Shown: positions 26,423 through 36,400 of the stretch, one piece after another
Position numbering within the stretch: the first letter of the stretch is position 1
How the letters are laid out: each line of letters opens with the position of its first letter
Assembly (NCBI GenBank): GCA_902796805.1
Contig: CADBQG010000007.1
Coordinates: 1 to 61,255, forward strand
Length of the DNA stretch: 61,255 bases
From: an uncultured Bacteroidota bacterium
GTDB taxonomy: Bacteria; Bacteroidota; Bacteroidia; Bacteroidales; WCHB1-69
Direction of reading: 5' to 3'
Notes under the pieces: generated by a model
The model's input: the letters and a program-made list of their open reading frames with translations, nothing else
The model's database searches: none
Told to the model about the DNA's origin: nothing
Translations under genes and position numbers: made by a program

Positions 26423-28516
26423 CTAAAACCCGCCGTTCCACTTCCTGAGGAACCATTCAACTCCGAGGAGCAGTATGATTGCCGCGATGTACCACGGCGA
26501 GTCGAGAAGCGGGGAGTACTTTTTCCGGTACGAGGCTATGGGTTTGATGTTGCCGTTGTCTTTGATTTCTTTCACCACGTTGAGCATCTCGCCGCTTTTG
26601 AAGAACTTGCCGCCGCTGACGTTCGCGATGTTTTTCAAGAGGTCGAAATCGGCAACAAGGTTGGCGGTCTCCACAAAGATCTCCTGCACCGAGAATGAGC
26701 CGCTCTTCTCGTATTTTCTGCCACCGAGCTGAGTCTCGGCTTTCCAAGTGTATGTGCCCACGGGAAGTTCGCCCATTGCGAGGCGGTAGGCGTTGTCCTG
26801 CTTCGAGAACTGCGCCTCGTAGGCGGTGTCGCCGCGCCCCTTCACGGTCATCTTCACGTCGGGGGTGTTCACGAGTTCGCCGCTCTGGTTGTAGAGCTCC
26901 GCGAAGAACTCCACCGGCGTGTTCTCGGAAAAGACCATGCTGTGGCGCACCCTGAACGGCGACTTGTCGGACCTGTTTCCCAGGAAAAGTGCGGTTTTGC
27001 CTATTATCTCGTTGAATGTTTCGTGGTTGCCGTTGTTCACGTGGTCGTAGATTTTCCACGACCAGACGCCTGTCCCGGCTATGACTCCTGTCTTCGACCC
27101 GTTGGCGTCGCTGAAGACGATGAGCGGGTACTGTGTCTCCACCCCGCTGATCTTCTGTGTCATGAAGGTGTTCGACGACACGGCGGCCTTGTAGTCGCCG
27201 AAAGGTGTCTGCAGGGGAGGCAACGACGGCAGCGCCCGCTGCGACTCTTCCGAGAACGAGAACAGCATGAAGTTGCTGTTGTAGGAAGGCGTGGCGTTGT
27301 TGGTGAGGTCTTTGGAACGCGTTACCTGCAGGCCTGTGCCGAGGCTGTTGAACGAGCTGAAGTCGGTGTTGGCGCCGATTATGTACAGTGCCGACACGCC
27401 GTCCTGGCGTATCTGCTTGAGCAGTGCAGCGGCAGGATGCCTCTTCGAGGGCAACTGGTGCATGACAACTAAGCTGTAGTCGGCGGCGTCACCCTTGAAC
27501 TCTTCCACGGGCAGAACCTCTATGTCATAGTTGTCGGAAATTTCCAGCGCCGACCTTATGGCGGCGATGTCGGGGTGTGGCGAGTCGTACAGTATGACAA
27601 TCTTCTCCCTGGACTCAACAACCCTGATGAAGAACTGTGCGTGGTTGTTCTTGTGTGTAACCTCGCCTTCGAGCTCTTCGAGTGCCACGGTGAATCTCTG
27701 AAGTCCCGGCTTCTCGGAGTTTACATGGAACGTGACGGTCTCGAAATATCTGTTGTTGGAAATTTTGATGTCTCTCGAGAAGACCTCCGTTTGTCCGTCG
27801 TGTACTGTCAGTCTGGCCGACCGCCCTTGCAACTTTCCTGCCTGCACCTTGATTTCCACCGGCGACCTGTTCCCTTTCAGCACCTCTTTGTTGTGGACAA
27901 TGTCGGCTATGAGAAGGTCTTTCATCTGTTCGTCGGATCCGAGTCCCACGGTGTACACCGGGAAATTGGTCTTCTGGGCGGGATAATACGGGTTGGCGCC
28001 AGTGTTGTAGATGCCGTCGGTGAGCATGACAAGCGCGCCCACGTTGCGGTTTGAGTAAAGAGTGCGTATCTCGTCGAAAATCGAGGAAAGGTTGGTGGTC
28101 TTGTCTGAGAACGGCGTGCCGGCTCGGTCGTTGTCCACAAGTTCGTTCTTGTCGCCGACATTGTAGAACTTCACCTCGTAGTCGTTTTCCAGGTCGTCAA
28201 CAATGGTCTGTAGGTTTTTCTGGTATACGTTGAGGTAGAATGCGGAGTCTTTGGTCGAGGCCACCGACTCACTGTTGTCTGACGCGATGACTATCACTGG
28301 TTTGTCGGTCTCCTTCTTCGTCCTTTTCAGCATGGGTGCGAGGAGAAGGAACGCTATGAGCGACGTGGCGGCTCCGCGGAGCGATGCCATCAGGATCCTC
28401 TGCCATTTCTCGAACGTTATGTTGTTGTTCTTGTAGTAGAGGAACACAGCGTATCCGACCCCGAGGAGAATGGCGAAGACAAGGAACCAGAGCGGGTATT
28501 TGGTGAGCAACGACAT
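26423..28516 (-). CDS. Membrane protein with VWA domain (BatA/BatB-like architecture)
   Basis: 697 residues, probably in the inner membrane with a large periplasmic part. TM segments lie at about 9-28 and 41-63, and one at the C-terminus (IAAIILLLGVEWFL). The VWA domain starts with the metal-site motif D80-N-S82-E-S84 and includes the GALVMLTDG strand. After it come beta-sandwich and glutamine-amidotransferase-like segments. Bacteroidota have many such proteins of unknown function, often with MoxR ATPases, but none is encoded here. It starts 9 bases after trpS and is probably co-transcribed with it. Confidence 0.82.
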   Translation of the reverse strand: MSLLTKYPLWFLVFAILLGVGYAVFLYYKNNNITFEKWQRILMASLRGAATSLIAFLLLAPMLKRTKKETDKPVIVIASDNSESVASTKDSAFYLNVYQKNLQTIVDDLENDYEVKFYNVGDKNELVDNDRAGTPFSDKTTNLSSIFDEIRTLYSNRNVGALVMLTDGIYNTGANPYYPAQKTNFPVYTVGLGSDEQMKDLLIADIVHNKEVLKGNRSPVEIKVQAGKLQGRSARLTVHDGQTEVFSRDIKISNNRYFETVTFHVNSEKPGLQRFTVALEELEGEVTHKNNHAQFFIRVVESREKIVILYDSPHPDIAAIRSALEISDNYDIEVLPVEEFKGDAADYSLVVMHQLPSKRHPAAALLKQIRQDGVSALYIIGANTDFSSFNSLGTGLQVTRSKDLTNNATPSYNSNFMLFSFSEESQRALPSLPPLQTPFGDYKAAVSSNTFMTQKISGVETQYPLIVFSDANGSKTGVIAGTGVWSWKIYDHVNNGNHETFNEIIGKTALFLGNRSDKSPFRVRHSMVFSENTPVEFFAELYNQSGELVNTPDVKMTVKGRGDTAYEAQFSKQDNAYRLAMGELPVGTYTWKAETQLGGRKYEKSGSFSVQEIFVETANLVADFDLLKNIANVSGGKFFKSGEMLNVVKEIKDNGNIKPIASYRKKYSPLLDSPWYIAAIILLLGVEWFLRKWNGGF

Positions 28517-28525
28517 CGCGGTTGG

Positions 28526-29521
28526 TTAGAATTGTTTTATACCGATTATGCTGCGTATGTCCCTGATGGTGCGCTCGGCGCTTTCGCGGGCCTTTTCAGC
28601 GCCCTGCCGCGCAACCTTGCTTATGTAGTCGTCCATGCTGCGAAGTTCCTGTATCCTCTCGAAGACCGGACTGTTGAAGGCGATGATGTCGGCCGCGAGC
28701 TGTTTCTTCATGTCGCCGTAACGAATGGAGCAGCTCTGGTACTGGTCCTCGAAATACTGGACAGTGTCGGGCGACGACACGGCGCGCATCAGCTGGAAGA
28801 GGTTCTCCACAGCCTGCGACTTGGGCTCGCCGGGAGCCGCAGGACCGCTGTCGGATACAGCTTTCATCACCTTCTTGCGAATGACCTCCGGGGAGTCGGC
28901 CAGGTATATGCACGAGTTCTCGTTGTCGGATTTTGACATCTTGGTGGAGCCGTCGAGGCCGGGTATCTTCACGAGCTCGCTGCCGAAGTTGTAGGCCACG
29001 GGCAATTTGAAGTATTCGTTTTTGTAGATTCTGTTGAAGCGCTGCGCGAAGTCGCGCGTGAGCTCGAGGTGCTGCTCCTGGTCTTTGCCCACCGGCACCT
29101 TGTCGGCGCGGTGCAGCAGTATGTCGGCCGCCATGAGAACGGGGTAGGTGAGGAGGCCGGCGTTCACGTTGTCGGGCTGGCGGCGCACCTTCTCCTTGAA
29201 GGATGCCACGCGCTGGAGCTCGCCTACATACACGTTCATCGAAAGCAGCAGCGACAGTTCGCAAACCTGAGGGACGTCGCTCTGCACGTATATCGTGGCC
29301 TTCTCGGGGTCGAGACCGGCCGCTATGTACTCAACCAGGATGTTCTTGACATTTGTGTGCAAGTCCTGCGGAGTGGGATGGGTGGTTAGGGAATGATAGT
29401 CTGCAATGAAGAAGAAGCACTCGTTCTCCTCCTGCATCTTTATGAAATTCCTGAGGGCGCCGAAATAGTTGCCCAGGTGTAAGTACCCTGTCGGACGGAT
29501 ACCGCTTACTACTCTATCCAT
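28526..29521 (-). CDS. trpS: Tryptophanyl-tRNA synthetase
   Basis: 331 residues, full length. Charges tRNA-Trp. The HIGH-like motif is in GIRPTGYLHLGNYFGAL (about 7-23) and the KMSKS loop is in STKMSKSDNEN. The N-terminus MDRVVSGIRPTG supports the start. It heads an apparent two-gene unit with the VWA protein. Confidence 0.97.
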   Translation of the reverse strand: MDRVVSGIRPTGYLHLGNYFGALRNFIKMQEENECFFFIADYHSLTTHPTPQDLHTNVKNILVEYIAAGLDPEKATIYVQSDVPQVCELSLLLSMNVYVGELQRVASFKEKVRRQPDNVNAGLLTYPVLMAADILLHRADKVPVGKDQEQHLELTRDFAQRFNRIYKNEYFKLPVAYNFGSELVKIPGLDGSTKMSKSDNENSCIYLADSPEVIRKKVMKAVSDSGPAAPGEPKSQAVENLFQLMRAVSSPDTVQYFEDQYQSCSIRYGDMKKQLAADIIAFNSPVFERIQELRSMDDYISKVARQGAEKARESAERTIRDIRSIIGIKQF

Positions 29522-29544
29522 TGTTATGTGATTTTACAAAAGCG

Positions 29545-29552
29545 CAAAAGTA
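29545..29552 (-). promoter_or_regulatory. -7 element for trpS
   Basis: TACTTTTGCG on the minus strand, 24 bases before the start; matches TAnnTTTG. Confidence 0.65.
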
Positions 29553-29635
29553 CACAAAATTCGGATATGAGGGACATGGCAAATTTAATCAGTCGTCAAG
29601 ATGTAAATAATAAAACCGTTTTTCCGAAAAAAATA

Positions 29636-29643
29636 TAATTTTG
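29636..29643 (+). promoter_or_regulatory. -7 element for the acyl-CoA ligase
   Basis: TAATTTTGC, matching TAnnTTTG. It overlaps a possible TTG start at 29641, which therefore cannot be used. The ATG at 29686 fits. Confidence 0.6.
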
Positions 29644-29685
29644 CACGCGGAAACACGTTTCTGTAACAAGTTGAAAACACGCAGT

Positions 29686-31299
29686 ATGACAAGACATCTG
29701 TTGACATATTATAACGAGATTTTCCCGAAATATTGGGAAGAGCCGGCCTTCACCGACTACAACGGCACCGACAGCTACACGTTCAGGGATGTGGCAGAGG
29801 AGGTGTCGCGACTCCACAAGTTCTTCTTCGACATGGGCGTCAGGCAGGGCGACAAGATTGCGCTGTGCGGACGCAACTGCGCCAAGTGGGCGGTGTCATA
29901 CCTCGCAATAGCCTCCTACGGCGCGGTGGTGGTGACCATTCTCCACGACTTCTCCGGGGAGGACATAGAGGGGCTGATAAACCATTCCGACTCGAAGCTC
30001 CTGATCGTGGGGCCGTATGTCTGGAAAAACATGCACGCGGAGAACATGCCGGGGCTTGAGGCCATCGTCTCGCTCACGGATTTCTCCATGATAGCCACAA
30101 GGCACGAGGACATCAAGGTGTCGAGGGATGCTGTGCAGGTGCCGTGCAATAACCATATATTCACGGTGCGCGACATCGACGACCTCTTCATCATCAACTA
30201 CACTTCCGGCTCCACAGGCTCGCCCAAAGGTGTGATGCTCACATACAGGAACGTCTCCGCCAATGTTGCTTCCGGACTTGAATTCCTTCCTCCCGGCAAG
30301 GAACGCCAGAACGTGGTCTCGATGCTTCCGCTTGCGCACATGTACGGCCAGTTGGCCGAGTTCCTGTACCCGCTCGCGGCGGGCTGCCACATATATTTCC
30401 TCACCAAGTCGCCCACACCCACGCTGCTGATGAAGGCATTCGCCGATGTGCACCCTTACATTATCGTAACCGTGCCGTTGGTAATCGAGAAGATATGCAA
30501 GAGAGCCGTTCTGCCTGTGCTGGAGAAGAAGTCGGTGAAAAGGCTGATGAAGTTCCCGGTGGTGAGGAAGCTGGCTGTGAAAACTATCAGGGGCAAGCTG
30601 ATGAAGGCCTTCGGAGGCAAGCTCAAGTACTTCATCGTGGGCGGCGCCGCCATCAACCCTGAAGTCGAGGACCTCCTTCTCAACATTGATTTCCCGCTCA
30701 TAGTGGGCTATGGAATGACCGAATGCGCCCCGTTGATCGGCGGCTGCTATGTTGACGAATTCGTGCGGCGCTCCGGCGGCCATATCCTCCCCGGAAACGA
30801 AATCCGCATCGATTCAGGCGACCCGTACAGCGAGGTCGGCGAGATACTGGTCCGTGGCGAGCACGTGATGAAAGGCTATTACAAGAACGAGGAGGCCACC
30901 AAGGCCGTGTTCACCGACGACGGCTGGATGCGCACCGGCGACCTCGGGATAATTGACGAGAAGAGCAATATTTTCATAAAAGGCAGGAGCAAGACCATGA
31001 TCCTCAGCTCCACAGGACAGAACATATATCCGGAAGAGATTGAAGGCAAACTGAACGATATGGAAGGCGTTTCCGAGTCTGTGGTTGTTGAAAGAGGCGG
31101 CAAGCTTGTGGCACTTGTCTTCCCCGATTACGAGGGCGAACTCAGGTTCAAGCAGACAATACCGGAGCTTATGAAGGAAAACCTGCAGAAACTTAACGAG
31201 AAGTTGCCGAAATACGCGCAGATATTCAATATCGAGATTCGTAAGCAGGAGTTTGAAAAAACGCCGAAGAGGTCTATCAAAAGGTTTCTATACAAGTAG
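29686..31299 (+). CDS. AMP-dependent long-chain acyl-CoA synthetase family ligase
   Basis: 537 residues from the ATG at 29686. Activates a carboxylic acid, probably a fatty acid, to an acyl-AMP and then acyl-CoA. The ATP-binding loop is YTSGSTGSPKGV (about 171-182). GYGMTECAP, WMRTGDLG and the C-terminal lid lysine in KTPKRSIKRF are all in place. It is shorter than E. coli FadD-type enzymes but normal for Bacteroidales. The fRMsr gene follows after 3 bases, so the two are co-transcribed. Confidence 0.93.
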   Translation: MTRHLLTYYNEIFPKYWEEPAFTDYNGTDSYTFRDVAEEVSRLHKFFFDMGVRQGDKIALCGRNCAKWAVSYLAIASYGAVVVTILHDFSGEDIEGLINHSDSKLLIVGPYVWKNMHAENMPGLEAIVSLTDFSMIATRHEDIKVSRDAVQVPCNNHIFTVRDIDDLFIINYTSGSTGSPKGVMLTYRNVSANVASGLEFLPPGKERQNVVSMLPLAHMYGQLAEFLYPLAAGCHIYFLTKSPTPTLLMKAFADVHPYIIVTVPLVIEKICKRAVLPVLEKKSVKRLMKFPVVRKLAVKTIRGKLMKAFGGKLKYFIVGGAAINPEVEDLLLNIDFPLIVGYGMTECAPLIGGCYVDEFVRRSGGHILPGNEIRIDSGDPYSEVGEILVRGEHVMKGYYKNEEATKAVFTDDGWMRTGDLGIIDEKSNIFIKGRSKTMILSSTGQNIYPEEIEGKLNDMEGVSESVVVERGGKLVALVFPDYEGELRFKQTIPELMKENLQKLNEKLPKYAQIFNIEIRKQEFEKTPKRSIKRFLYK

Positions 31300-31302
31300 T
31301 TC

Positions 31303-31779
31303 ATGGAAGAACTGAGGGTTTCATCTGGCGGCAAGGCCGAAAAATACAAGTGTCTCATATCCCAAATAGATGCAGTTCTTGACGGCACTGTCGATATTGT
31401 GGCCAACATGGCCAACATCGCTTCAATGCTGCATTTCACTTTCGGGTTCTGGTGGACCGGGTTTTACAGGGTTGTCGGCGACGAGTTGGTCCTCGGCCCA
31501 TTCCAGGGACCGTTGGCCTGCACAAAGATAGCCAGGGGTAGGGGAGTGTGCGGAACGGCATGGTCGCGGGGGTGCACGGTTGTGGTGCCTGATGTCAGCC
31601 TTTTCCCGGGGCATATAGCCTGCTCATCAGCCTCGCGCAGCGAGATTGTGGTGCCGATGTTGCGAAACGGCCACGTGGTCGCTGTTCTCGACATCGACAG
31701 CGACAAGACCGGCACATTCGACGAGGTGGACCGTGAAAATCTTGAAATTATTGTATCGTTGTTGAGCAGACTACAGTAA
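31303..31779 (+). CDS. msrC: Free methionine-(R)-sulfoxide reductase (GAF-domain fRMsr)
   Basis: 158 residues, a single GAF domain. Reduces free Met-R-sulfoxide with thioredoxin. The three catalytic or resolving cysteines are at C73, C83 and C107. Their spacing (10 and 24) equals E. coli C84, C94 and C118. LGPFQGPLAC and FPGHIACSSASRSEIVVP are the family blocks. Its stop codon lies within a terminator hairpin shared with nadB. Confidence 0.93.
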   Translation: MEELRVSSGGKAEKYKCLISQIDAVLDGTVDIVANMANIASMLHFTFGFWWTGFYRVVGDELVLGPFQGPLACTKIARGRGVCGTAWSRGCTVVVPDVSLFPGHIACSSASRSEIVVPMLRNGHVVAVLDIDSDKTGTFDEVDRENLEIIVSLLSRLQ

Positions 31780-31795
31780 AGAGCCTTTACTTTTT
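31775..31795. terminator. Compact two-way hairpin shared by msrC and nadB
   Basis: AGTAAAG (31775-31781) and CTTTACT (31785-31791) pair around a 3-base loop. The stem contains the stop codons of both convergent genes. T follows on the plus side. The stem is short, so termination is likely but weak. Confidence 0.55.
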
Positions 31796-33352
31796 CGGAG
31801 GATAGTCGAGAGAATAGTGCAGTCCGCGGCTTTCCTTCCTCTCCATTGCATTCTTTATGATAAGATACCCAACATTTATCATGTTGCGGAGTTCGCAGAT
31901 TTCGGGTATAAGAACAGATTTCTTGTAAAGGTCCTCGGTCTCGCGGTACAGGATCTCGAGCCTGTCGAAGGCGCGCTGAAGCCTCAGGTTGGAGCGCACA
32001 ATGCCGACATAGCTGCTCATAATCGTCTGCAGTTCTTTTCGTGACTGTGTGATCAGCACCATCTCCTCGTTCAGCACAGTGCCCTCGGCGTCCCAGTCGG
32101 GCACCTCATTGCAGTAGGCGGTGTGTGGCAGGAGTTCTACAGCCTTGAGGCAGGCCCTGTGCGAGAAAACGAGTGCCTCAAGAAGTGAGTTTGAGGCGAG
32201 GCGGTTGCCACCGTGGAGTCCGGTTGAGGCGCATTCGCCCGAGGCAAAGAGGTTGCGTATTGTGGTCTCGCCCCATTCGTCGGTGAGGACACCGCCGCAG
32301 GAGTAGTGCTCCACAGGCACCACGGGAATCATCTCCTTGGTGATGTCGATCCCTATGCTGAGGCATTTCGCGTAGATGTTCGGAAAATGGTCGAAGATCT
32401 CTTTCTTCGATATTGGGGAGACGTCGAGAAACACGTGGTCGATGCCCTGTTTCTTCATCTCAGAGTCAATGGCGCGCGCCACGATGTCGCGAGGTGCCAG
32501 CGACCCGCGCGGGTCGTATTTAGGCATGAAGTCAACGCCTTCGGGGTCGCGCAGTATGGCGCCGGATCCCCTCATGGCCTCGGTTATGAGGAACGATGGT
32601 GACTCTTTGGGGTTGTACAGGGATGTGGGGTGGAACTGGATGAACTCCATCCCGCGCACTGCGCCTTTCGCTCTGTAAACCATCGCTACGCCGTCGCCGG
32701 TGGCCACCACCGGGTTCGTGGTGTGCTCATACACATTGCCCAACCCTCCGGTGGCCATCATGGTTACTTTCGCCAATATGGTGTTGACCTGCTTGGTGTC
32801 GGGGTTGTAAACGTAAGCGCCGTAGCATGTTATGTCGGGAGTGCGGCGGTTCACCTCTATGCCGAGGTGGTGCTGCGTTATGATGTCGATTGCAAGGCGG
32901 TTCTCGATGATTTCGATGTTCTCGTTCCTCTTCGCGGCAAGCACCAACTTCTGCTCTATCTCATGCCCTGTGATGTCCTTGTAGTGAAGAATCCTCTTTT
33001 CAGAATGCCCGCCCTCCTTCGCAAGCGCGAAGCTGCCGTCCTGGTTCCTGTCGAAGTCGACACCCCAGTCAACCAACTCCATTACCCTGTCGGTGGCCTC
33101 CCGGATGGTCAGTTCAACAATCTTTCTGTCTGAGAGTTCGTCGCCGGCTATCATGGTGTCCTCTATGTGCTTCTCGTATGTGTCGGGCCGGTAGATTACC
33201 GAGGCTATGCCGCCCTGGGCGTAGCGTGTGGATCCTTCGTCAACCTTCGACTTGGTTATGATGCATACCTTGCCGTAATTGGCGGCCTTGAGTGCAAAGC
33301 ACAGACCCGCGATGCCGGAGCCTATGACCAGAAAATCAACGTTCTTGCGCAT
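31787..33352 (-). CDS. nadB: L-aspartate oxidase
   Basis: 521 residues from the ATG at 33352. A longer start at 33427 lies upstream of the -7 element and is rejected. NadB oxidises L-aspartate to iminoaspartate for NAD synthesis with FAD. The FAD motif VIGSGIAGLCFALKAA (about 10-25), RYAQGGIASV, the HIEDTMIAGD loop and VEHYSCGGV are all present. nadA and nadC are not in the window. Confidence 0.96.
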   Translation of the reverse strand: MRKNVDFLVIGSGIAGLCFALKAANYGKVCIITKSKVDEGSTRYAQGGIASVIYRPDTYEKHIEDTMIAGDELSDRKIVELTIREATDRVMELVDWGVDFDRNQDGSFALAKEGGHSEKRILHYKDITGHEIEQKLVLAAKRNENIEIIENRLAIDIITQHHLGIEVNRRTPDITCYGAYVYNPDTKQVNTILAKVTMMATGGLGNVYEHTTNPVVATGDGVAMVYRAKGAVRGMEFIQFHPTSLYNPKESPSFLITEAMRGSGAILRDPEGVDFMPKYDPRGSLAPRDIVARAIDSEMKKQGIDHVFLDVSPISKKEIFDHFPNIYAKCLSIGIDITKEMIPVVPVEHYSCGGVLTDEWGETTIRNLFASGECASTGLHGGNRLASNSLLEALVFSHRACLKAVELLPHTAYCNEVPDWDAEGTVLNEEMVLITQSRKELQTIMSSYVGIVRSNLRLQRAFDRLEILYRETEDLYKKSVLIPEICELRNMINVGYLIIKNAMERKESRGLHYSLDYPPKK

Positions 33353-33388
33353 GATGCTGTTTTTTTGTCTTGTTTTACAAATGCGCCG

Positions 33389-33396
33389 CAAAGGTA
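33389..33396 (-). promoter_or_regulatory. -7 element for nadB
   Basis: TACCTTTGCGG on the minus strand, matching TAnnTTTG, 37 bases before the start. Confidence 0.65.
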
Positions 33397-33480
33397 TAAA
33401 TTTTGTGAAAACATGCGGCTCAGGCAAAAAACATCATCGCGATGCGTGCCGATTGTCGAGAAACTGCGGCGCGAAGCAGC

Positions 33481-36400
33481 CTATTCCCTGACGCAGCGCA
33501 CGCTGTATCCGTCGTTCAACGGCATGTCTGCAGTGCGGAGTGCATCGCAGAAATAAGATATGTTTCCGGCACTGGAGGCTGATAGCCCGGAGGCGGTGCA
33601 TGAGTGGAACCAACAGTTCGCGCCAAGGTCTTCGAAACGCCCTGTCTGCGAGTTGAAACGCCCTGAAGGCAGTGCAGAGAACCCGGTCTCGTTAGTGCCA
33701 GCATTCTGTATCCAATGGTCGGGGGAGTTCAGTGTCTTCACATCCCTGCCGTAGAGTTCCGAGATCTGCTCCGCAGTTGGGAGAAGCCAGCCCTCGGGGC
33801 ATATTCCCTGAACCTGTGCTGCCGGGGAAGTTCCGTTGGTTGCGGTGTCAACAGCCGCATGCCAGTCGTAGAGTAATCCGAACACCTCGGCGTTGCCCAC
33901 GGCGTCGGGATGTAGGTTCGACTCGTAGGCCATGACGTTTTTGATGTCGCGGCCGTCGCTGTATTTTCTGGACTTCAGGTTTGTCGTGGTCCAACAGTAA
34001 GATCCGATGCGCACGCTCTGATAGATGTTGCCCTCAAAGTCCACTGCCTTTGGGCAATCGATGGTTATGGCACCTGCATATTTGTTTCTGAAGACAACTT
34101 CACTCTCTCCCACGACAGCGCCTATGACATAGTTTGTCCCGGAGATTTCAGATTTGTGGTATTCAACGCTTCTGTCATCCTTGTAATGCACAAGATATCC
34201 AGAGCCGTCGTACGTTATGTCAGGGTCAGTGCCGGCAATCTCGTTCAGGTAATACCACGTTCCGGCTGTGAGGCTGTTTGACGACACATATACGTCGCCG
34301 TTCACGGTGTTCTGTAGAGTTGTTGTCGTCGCTGTCGCGTCCGTCACAAGTGCGCCGCCCTCCTCTTTCAATGGTGTGAGAAGGAACGAATAGTCGTAGC
34401 CTGCGAGTGTTCCGCCCTCAAGGATCTTCTTTCCTATGTGGATGTTAGAAACTGTTGGCACCCATTGCGCGTACAGAGTGTGCAGGTCTGAGGTGAGGGT
34501 GAACTGCTGGTTGGGGCTGTATGCCGTGCCGGAGCCGTTGGCTTCAGTGTTCCATCCGTTGAAATTATATCCACTGTAGCTGTATGCGGGTTGTGCCACA
34601 GAAACCCTGCTGTTGCGCGCGGCCAGCACGTTCATGTTCGTCATGTCGCCGGAACCGCCGTTTGCATTGTAAACCAGACGTGAGGCTATGTAGTTCACTG
34701 CCATGGCTAAAACGCCCGTTGTGTCAGCCATCTCAATCGTAAACTCGCCGTCGGGAGACACATTCCTCATGCTTCCCGGAATGGTGGAATACTTTGTGCC
34801 TAAGGGGAGGTAGTAAGGGCTGGGTACGGATGTTTGCAATATCCTGTACTTTCCGTTGGGGGCGATGTTCAAAAATGTCGCGATGCCGTCTGTGCCGGTG
34901 GTGTTCGGGCTCATGTAGTCGTTCCATGAGGATCCGTCCCACACCTGAAGTTTGAACGACGAGTTCCCTATCGCCACTGAATAGTCCATGGCGTCAAGGT
35001 TCTCGATGGTAAGGGAGTATTTGGCGCCTTTGCCGAGTTGGTTGGTCCTCTCGATGCAGTATCCAGCCCAGGTAAACGGCTCAAACTGGCCAGCCTTCTC
35101 AACACCGCCGTCCTTGGTGGCGTAGTCGTATGAGATATACGCGTAGTTGTGGTAGCATTTGCTGTATTTGTTGCGATATTGCGAGTAGAATCTTATCCTG
35201 AAATACTGTACCTTCCCGTTTACACAGTTAGCGTCGCCGTTGATGGTGTTCAGCACCGGGTCGCTTGCCATCACCGTCGGCCACAACTCGGAGCACTTGA
35301 ATCCGGGGCCGTTTGGGTCGCCGGGAGAGCCGAGGTTGGCGAATATGAACGTCGAAAGCGACACGGGGTCGATGAACACGCCGTAGGATAGGGGAGTGCC
35401 TTTCACCCTCGCCCTGAAAGTCTCTTTTGTGTCGGCAGCCGACTGCTCTATCTTTTCGAGCATCCCGTTGGCCACAAGGTTGGTATGGCCCGCCGCGCCA
35501 ACCCTCGCGTTCCAGTCGCCGAGACGGCCGCGCTCAGGGCTGAAGGCGTTGTAGCCCCCGTCAGACCTTGCCTCGTACCAGGGAAGTACGGCGTATATCG
35601 ACGGAGCGCCGCCGCTCAGCGTCACCTCCTCGTTGCCGGGTATCGAGTCCTCGAAGAAGATGTTCGCTACAAGGTTGTTCTCGCTAACTCTCGTGCCGCC
35701 CGATCTGTACAACTCCGCGATGCCGCTCTCGTTTATGTATATGTCGTTGTTGGCGGAATTGCCCCAGTCAACGCCCCATACCGTCTTCGTGAATATATAC
35801 CTGCCGTCAACCTGCCCCCAGTTGCCTGACATGATTTCAACAGCCCTGCTTGAGTACTGGACCCTCACCTCGTTGACACCGGGAGCAAGGTCCGAATATG
35901 ACACGGTGACGGTCTGTGGGCTTTTCGTCAAGGTGTTCCAAAGACTTACAGACACTCCGTCGCCCCTGCCGAGGTTTATGTAGTGGAGGTTGGTGTCGGC
36001 GTCGGGAGTGGCAGTGATGTCTATGCTTTCACCTTCCGTCAGTGTTATTGTTGATGTTATTGGAGAGGTTGATGTCCATGTTGTTGTGCCTAATCCGACT
36101 GAAGCGACTTTCAGCTGCACGGGTAGCGGGTTGACAACGAGCGTGGCGGTCTTGTTCTCGACCTTCATCGTTACATTTGTCACGGTCGGCACGTACTTCG
36201 CCGCGAAGATGTCATCGGTGTGGATTTCCCCGAAAAGAGACGCGAACCTATGGTCCTCCGCCTCTGCCGAAACCACGTATATCATCGTGTTTCCATCAAA
36301 ATAAACGTCGCCGAGATGGACCGCCGCATTGTCGAGAATGGTCATGACCTTGAACCTGTCCACGTCGAAGGCACTGTTGAAGTTGGTCTCCACCACGATG

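Noticed and set aside
33353..33427. Longer start for nadB
   Set aside because: The -7 element lies inside this extension, and the conserved N-terminus begins at 33352.
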